Source of the DNA: JBEVJK01 sp963791325
GTDB lineage: Bacteria; Pseudomonadota; Alphaproteobacteria; Rhizobiales; Rhizobiaceae
Assembly: GCA_963791325.1 (NCBI GenBank)
Contig: CAWBRU010000023.1
Span: forward strand, 1 to 64,000
DNA: 64,000 bases
Direction of reading: 5' to 3'
Below the pieces are notes generated by a model, which searched no databases, was not told the DNA's origin, and worked only from the letters and a program-made list of their open reading frames with translations. The translations under genes and the position numbers were made by a program. Of this stretch, positions 60,247-64,000 are shown piece by piece (positions within the stretch are counted from its first letter, which is position 1; each line of letters opens with the position of its first letter).

Positions 60247-60594
60247 ATGAGGATGCGTGCTTGCCGCCTGGCCGCCACCGCGGCAGCACTCATCGGCGCG
60301 GTTGCTGCTGCCGGCTGTGCGGCCAAGGTGGAGACCCACACCCATCCGGGTGCACGCCTCACCGGGCAGTATCCCAACCTCAACATCCCGCCGAAAACGG
60401 CCAACGACCAGCTGAGCTCGGATCAGACAAAGGCCGACATGGCCTCGCTCCAATCCGCCGGCCAGGCCAGTGCCGGGCAGGCAGCTCAGCCGCCCGGCGT
60501 GACCGATCCGGCCGAACTGCAGAAGCTCGCCGCCACCCACGCCGCCGACACGCTGAACGCGATCGAGAAAAACCAGGGGCAGGGGGCGGACTGA
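60247..60594 (+). CDS. Putative lipoprotein, hypothetical
   Basis: This 115-residue protein has a lipoprotein signal (RLAATAAALIGAVAAAGC, Cys at residue 24). The mature part is rich in Ala, Gln and Thr without a recognisable domain (DPAELQKLAATHAADTLNAI is probably helical). It is divergent from phaC, with 77 bp between the starts including an AT-rich promoter-like TATTAT. It is followed by the aminotransferase gene. Confidence 0.75.
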   Translation: MRMRACRLAATAAALIGAVAAAGCAAKVETHTHPGARLTGQYPNLNIPPKTANDQLSSDQTKADMASLQSAGQASAGQAAQPPGVTDPAELQKLAATHAADTLNAIEKNQGQGAD

Positions 60595-60668
60595 GGCCTG
60601 CTCCCTCGACCGGCTAAGCTTTTGCGTGTATATCGCGGCCGGCCCATCCTGGCCGACAAACAGGAACG

Positions 60669-61886
60669 ATGATGGAAGAGTTTCACAAGGTCCGGCGGCT
60701 GCCGCCTTACGTGTTCGAGCAGGTCAACCGGCTGAAGGCCAGCGCCCGCTCGAACGGCGCCGACATCATCGACCTCGGCATGGGCAATCCCGACCTGCCG
60801 ACGCCGGAGAGCATCGTCGACAAATTGTGCGAGGTGGTGCGCGATCCGCGCACCCACCGTTACTCCTCCTCGCGCGGCATTCCAGGGCTGCGCCGGGCCC
60901 AAGCGAGCTATTATGCGCGGCGTTTCGGGGTGAAGCTCGATCCGGAGAGCCAGGTGGTGGCGACCCTGGGTTCCAAGGAGGGCTTCGCCAACATGGCCCA
61001 GGCGATCACCGCGCCCGGCGATGTCGTTTTGTGCCCGAACCCGACCTATCCGATCCACGCCTTCGGCTTCATCATGTCGGGCGGCGTCATCCGCTCGATG
61101 CAGGTGGAGCCCGACGACAGCTTCATCCCGGCGCTCGAGCGGGCGGTCCGCCACTCGATCCCCAAGCCGCTGGCGCTGATCCTCAACTACCCGTCCAATC
61201 CGACCGCCCATGTCGCCGGCCTCGACTTCTACAAGGACGTCGTCGCCTATGCCCGCAAGCACGACATCATCATCCTGTCCGATCTCGCTTACGCCGAGAT
61301 CTATTTCGATGGCGCGCCGCCGCCGTCGGTGCTGCAGGTGCCCGGCGCGATCGAGGTTGCCGTCGAGTTCACCTCGATGTCGAAGACGTTCTCGATGCCG
61401 GGCTGGCGGATGGGCTTTGCGGTCGGCAATGAGCGGCTGATCTCGGCGCTGACGCGGGTCAAGTCCTACCTCGATTATGGCGCGTTCACGCCGATCCAGG
61501 TGGCCGCCACGGCCGCGCTCAACGGCGACGGCGCCGATATTGCCGAGGTCCGGGCGATCTACCGGCGCCGCCGCGACGTGATGGTCAATTCCTTCTGTCG
61601 CGCGGGCTGGAACGTGCCGCCGCCGGCCGCGACGATGTTTGCCTGGGCACCGATCCCGGAGCCGTTCCGGCAGCTCGGCTCGCTCGAATTTTCTAAGCTG
61701 CTGATCGAGAAGGCCGACGTGGCGGTGGCGCCGGGCATCGGCTTCGGCGAGCATGGCGACGACTTCGTGCGCCTGGCGCTGGTCGAAAACGAGCATCGCA
61801 TCCGCCAGGCCGCGCGCAACATCAAGCGCTTTCTCGGCCCGGTGACGAGCGCCGGCAACGTCGTCTCGCTGGCCGCCCGACGCTAG
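60669..61886 (+). CDS. alaC: AlaC-like PLP-dependent aminotransferase
   Basis: This 405-residue fold-type I aminotransferase contains DIIDLGMGNPDLPTP, RYSSSRGIPGLRRA and ATLGSKEGFANMAQA. PNPTYPIHAFGFIMSGG, LNYPSNPTAHV and SMSKTFSMPGWRMGF follow, the last holding the PLP-binding lysine. These are characteristic of the alanine transaminase AlaC group, often annotated as LL-diaminopimelate aminotransferase in rhizobia. The homoserine dehydrogenase gene follows on the same strand, linking both to aspartate-family metabolism. Confidence 0.9.
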   Translation: MMEEFHKVRRLPPYVFEQVNRLKASARSNGADIIDLGMGNPDLPTPESIVDKLCEVVRDPRTHRYSSSRGIPGLRRAQASYYARRFGVKLDPESQVVATLGSKEGFANMAQAITAPGDVVLCPNPTYPIHAFGFIMSGGVIRSMQVEPDDSFIPALERAVRHSIPKPLALILNYPSNPTAHVAGLDFYKDVVAYARKHDIIILSDLAYAEIYFDGAPPPSVLQVPGAIEVAVEFTSMSKTFSMPGWRMGFAVGNERLISALTRVKSYLDYGAFTPIQVAATAALNGDGADIAEVRAIYRRRRDVMVNSFCRAGWNVPPPAATMFAWAPIPEPFRQLGSLEFSKLLIEKADVAVAPGIGFGEHGDDFVRLALVENEHRIRQAARNIKRFLGPVTSAGNVVSLAARR

Positions 61887-62031
61887 GCTTGCCGCCGGGC
61901 ACGGTACGCCGACGACCGGCGGTGCCGGGGCACGCGCTGCCCGCGTGACGGACGGGCTTCCCCTTTCTCTGGAATTGCTCTAGCGCGTTGCCGTCGACCG
62001 ACAGAGCTTCTTGGTTCGGAGTGGCATTGGC

Positions 62032-63345
62032 ATGGCCGAGGGATTGCGCATCGGAGTGGCCGGGCTTGGCACCGTCGGCGCGGCGGTTGTCGATGTGCTC
62101 GGCGAAAGGCAGGCCGAGCTGCGCCGCCAGTGCGGCCGGGAGCTGGTTTTGGCCGGCGTCAGCGCCCGTGACCGGCTGCGCGAGCGCGGACTGGCGCTCG
62201 GCGCGGCGCGCTGGCACGACGACCCCGTCGCGCTGGCCCGCTCGCCCGATATCGACGTCTTCGTCGAACTGATCGGCGGGGCGGATGGCACCGCTCTCGA
62301 CTGCGTCACCGCCGCGCTGGAGGCCGGCCACCACGTCGTTACCGCCAACAAAGCGCTGCTGGCGCGCCATGGGGTGGCGCTTGCAGCGGCGGCGGAGGCC
62401 AAGGGCGTGCTGCTCAACTACGAGGCGGCGGTGGCCGGCGGTATCCCGGTCATCAAGACGATGCGCGAGGCGATGGCCGGCAACAAGGTGTCGCGCGTAT
62501 TCGGCATTCTGAACGGCACCTGCAACTATATCCTGACGCGCATGGAGGCCGAGGGGCTGGGCTTCGACGCCTGTCTCAAGGACGCCCAGCGCCTCGGCTA
62601 TGCGGAAGCCGATCCGACCTTCGACATCGAGGGCCACGACACCGCCCACAAGCTCGCCATCCTCACCAGCCTCGCCTTCGGCACCCGCATCGCCGCGGAA
62701 GAGATCTACATGGAAGGCATCGGCAATATCAGCCAGGCCGATATCCGTGCCGCCGGCGAGCTCGGCTACCGGATCAAGCTGCTCGGGGTGGCGCAACGCA
62801 CCGAGAGCGGCATCGAGCAGCGCGTCCATCCGACCATGGTGCCGACTGCCTCGGTCATCGCCCAGGTGCATGGGGTCACCAACGCGGTGGCGATCGAGAC
62901 CGACATTCTGGGGGAGCTGCTGCTTTCCGGACCCGGTGCCGGGGGCAAGGCGACGGCTTCGGCGGTGATCGGCGACATTGCCGACATCGCCAAGAGCCGG
63001 CCGGGGTTCCAGCATGGCCCGGTGTTCGGCCGGCCGGCGGGCGAGCTTGAGCCCTACCGCAAGGCGCAGATGCGCGCCCATGCCGGCGGCTATTTCATCC
63101 GCCTCACCGTGCACGACCGGGTCGGCGTGTTCGCCGGCCTGGCCAGGCGCATGGCCGAGAACGAGATCTCGCTGGAATCGATCGTCCAGCATAGCGCAGG
63201 CGCTGGGGCCGAGGACCGCAAGACGGTGGTGCTGGTCACCCATGAGACCACCGAGGCGGCGGTGCGCCGGGCGCTGGCCGGCATGACCGAGGATCGCCAG
63301 CTGACCGACAAGCCGCAGGTCATCCGCATCGAGCGCGCCGGCTGA
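62032..63345 (+). CDS. hom: Homoserine dehydrogenase
   Basis: The 437-residue enzyme reduces aspartate semialdehyde to homoserine in threonine/methionine synthesis. The NAD(P) loop is GVAGLGTVGAAVVD, with VTANKALLA, NYEAAVAGGIPVIK, GILNGTCNYILTRME, and the catalytic-region signature YAEADPTFDIEGHDTAHKLA. A C-terminal ACT domain (HDRVGVFAGLARRMAENEIS) provides threonine feedback control. ATG 62032 is the start. Length and frame are normal. Confidence 0.96.
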   Translation: MAEGLRIGVAGLGTVGAAVVDVLGERQAELRRQCGRELVLAGVSARDRLRERGLALGAARWHDDPVALARSPDIDVFVELIGGADGTALDCVTAALEAGHHVVTANKALLARHGVALAAAAEAKGVLLNYEAAVAGGIPVIKTMREAMAGNKVSRVFGILNGTCNYILTRMEAEGLGFDACLKDAQRLGYAEADPTFDIEGHDTAHKLAILTSLAFGTRIAAEEIYMEGIGNISQADIRAAGELGYRIKLLGVAQRTESGIEQRVHPTMVPTASVIAQVHGVTNAVAIETDILGELLLSGPGAGGKATASAVIGDIADIAKSRPGFQHGPVFGRPAGELEPYRKAQMRAHAGGYFIRLTVHDRVGVFAGLARRMAENEISLESIVQHSAGAGAEDRKTVVLVTHETTEAAVRRALAGMTEDRQLTDKPQVIRIERAG

Positions 63346-63455
63346 AGCGGGGGAGGGCGAGCTCCTCGGGGCTCTCGCCGATTCTAACCGGCGCCGTTCC
63401 GCGCTAAGCTTGGCCGCGACTCGACGCGATGCTTAACCGAGGCCAGACCCTGAGC

Positions 63456-64000
63456 ATGAACGCCAACGGCACCGACACCCCGGTACCAGGCTCCCCGGCC
63501 CGCTCGTTCCTTGATGTCAGGCAGTCGGCGACCGGACTTGCCTGGGAACATCGGCTGGACGAGCGCCAGGAGCGCTCGGCGCTGACCATGGCCCAGGGCC
63601 ACGGCATTGCCGACCTGGTCGCGCGCGTGCTCGCCGGCCGCGGCGTGGCCGCCGACGAGGCGCCGCGCTTCCTCGACCCCACCATCCGCGCCTTGCTGCC
63701 CGATCCGGTGACGCTGACCGACATGGCGGCCGCCGCGCAGCGGCTGGCCGAGGCGGTTCTCAAGCGGCAGCGCGTCGCCGTGTTCGGCGACTATGACGTC
63801 GACGGCGCCGCCTCGTCGGCGCTCCTCAAGCGGTTTCTCGCCCACTACGGGCTGAGCGGGGAGATCTACATCCCCGACCGGATCTACGAAGGCTATGGCC
63901 CCAACATCGCGGCCATGCGCGAGCTGGTGTCGCGCGGTGCGGAGCTGATCGTCACCGTCGACTGCGGCACCAACAGTGCTGCCGCGATCGAGGCGGCCCG
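63456..64000 (+). CDS. recJ: Single-stranded-DNA exonuclease RecJ, N-terminal part (runs off the window)
   Basis: The visible 181 residues contain FLDPTIRALLPDP, the DHH phosphoesterase motif I VAVFGDYDVDGAASSALL, the YIPDRIYEGYGPN segment and IVTVDCGTNS (motif II). These identify RecJ, the 5'-3' exonuclease of recombination and mismatch repair. An in-frame ATG at 63429 is an alternative start. Adjacency of hom and recJ is common in alphaproteobacteria. Confidence 0.95.
   Translation, partial: MNANGTDTPVPGSPARSFLDVRQSATGLAWEHRLDERQERSALTMAQGHGIADLVARVLAGRGVAADEAPRFLDPTIRALLPDPVTLTDMAAAAQRLAEAVLKRQRVAVFGDYDVDGAASSALLKRFLAHYGLSGEIYIPDRIYEGYGPNIAAMRELVSRGAELIVTVDCGTNSAAAIEAA

Noticed and set aside
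58244..60250. Long plus-strand ORF (668 codons) opposite phaC
   Set aside because: The minus strand carries a complete class I PhaC with all catalytic motifs. The plus-strand frame is open only because of third-position GC bias.
61822..63243. Minus-strand ORF (473 codons) opposite homoserine dehydrogenase
   Set aside because: It is the shadow of an intact hom gene and has no recognisable motif or ribosome-binding site.

Overview
The window is high-GC alphaproteobacterial DNA, most likely from the order Hyphomicrobiales (Rhizobiales). The evidence is a single-gene SecDF fusion behind yajC, a rhizobial-type glpR-glpDSTPQUVK glycerol locus, TrmFO, class I PhaC, several DUF1127 mini-proteins and hairpin RNAs with CCUCCUCCC loops. 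The genus cannot be resolved from sequence alone.

Region 1 (1-15.1 kb) is a sugar or sugar-acid catabolic and uptake cluster. It holds three short-chain dehydrogenases, an HpcH/HpaI aldolase, a cupin, a LysR regulator, an aldehyde dehydrogenase, a D-2-hydroxyacid dehydrogenase, an SMP-30 lactonase, an MmgE/PrpD protein and an RbsABC-like importer with two paralogous binding proteins. Four copies of a TATAA-N7-TTATA-like palindrome, which fits the LysR box, sit at the cluster's main promoter regions. Region 2 (15.4-20.3 kb) is an insertion-sequence graveyard: an IS630 scrap, a frame-broken IS110 transposase, and an IS3-family element whose orfB is split by an intact IS110/IS1111-type element. 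Region 3 (20.7-22.7 kb) has a putative HTH accessory gene, a cysteine-rich ferredoxin-like protein and a secreted PF03640-like protein.

Region 4 (22.8-41 kb) is mostly housekeeping: a DUF815 ATPase, yajC-secDF, homologues of two mitochondrial complex I assembly factors, trmFO, coaD, two cyclophilins, queA-tgt, and the conserved ATP-grasp / alpha-E / transglutaminase / Anbu-proteasome cluster. Between trmFO and coaD, on the minus strand, two DUF1127 genes run into two tandem RNA units carrying six hairpins with anti-Shine-Dalgarno-type loops. This is the most striking non-coding feature of the window. Region 5 (40.3-50.5 kb) is the glycerol regulon: a GlpR-type repressor, a clear promoter/operator, GlpD, the GlpSTPQUV ABC importer and GlpK.

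Region 6 (50.6-56.7 kb) starts at tRNA-Lys(UUU) and is more accessory in character: a tiny lipoprotein, a large secreted TPR protein with a two-TM partner, a peroxiredoxin-like protein and an Excalibur-domain protein. Region 7 (56.8-64 kb) returns to core genes: a YcbK-like peptidase, phaC, a lipoprotein, an AlaC-like aminotransferase, homoserine dehydrogenase and the start of recJ.

A quality warning applies to 2-18 kb, 24.6-26.5 kb and 41.0-50.5 kb. Genes there carry many single-base indels, mostly +1, that fall between otherwise perfect codons. They look like consensus errors rather than decay, so disrupted genes are annotated over their full reconstructed span.
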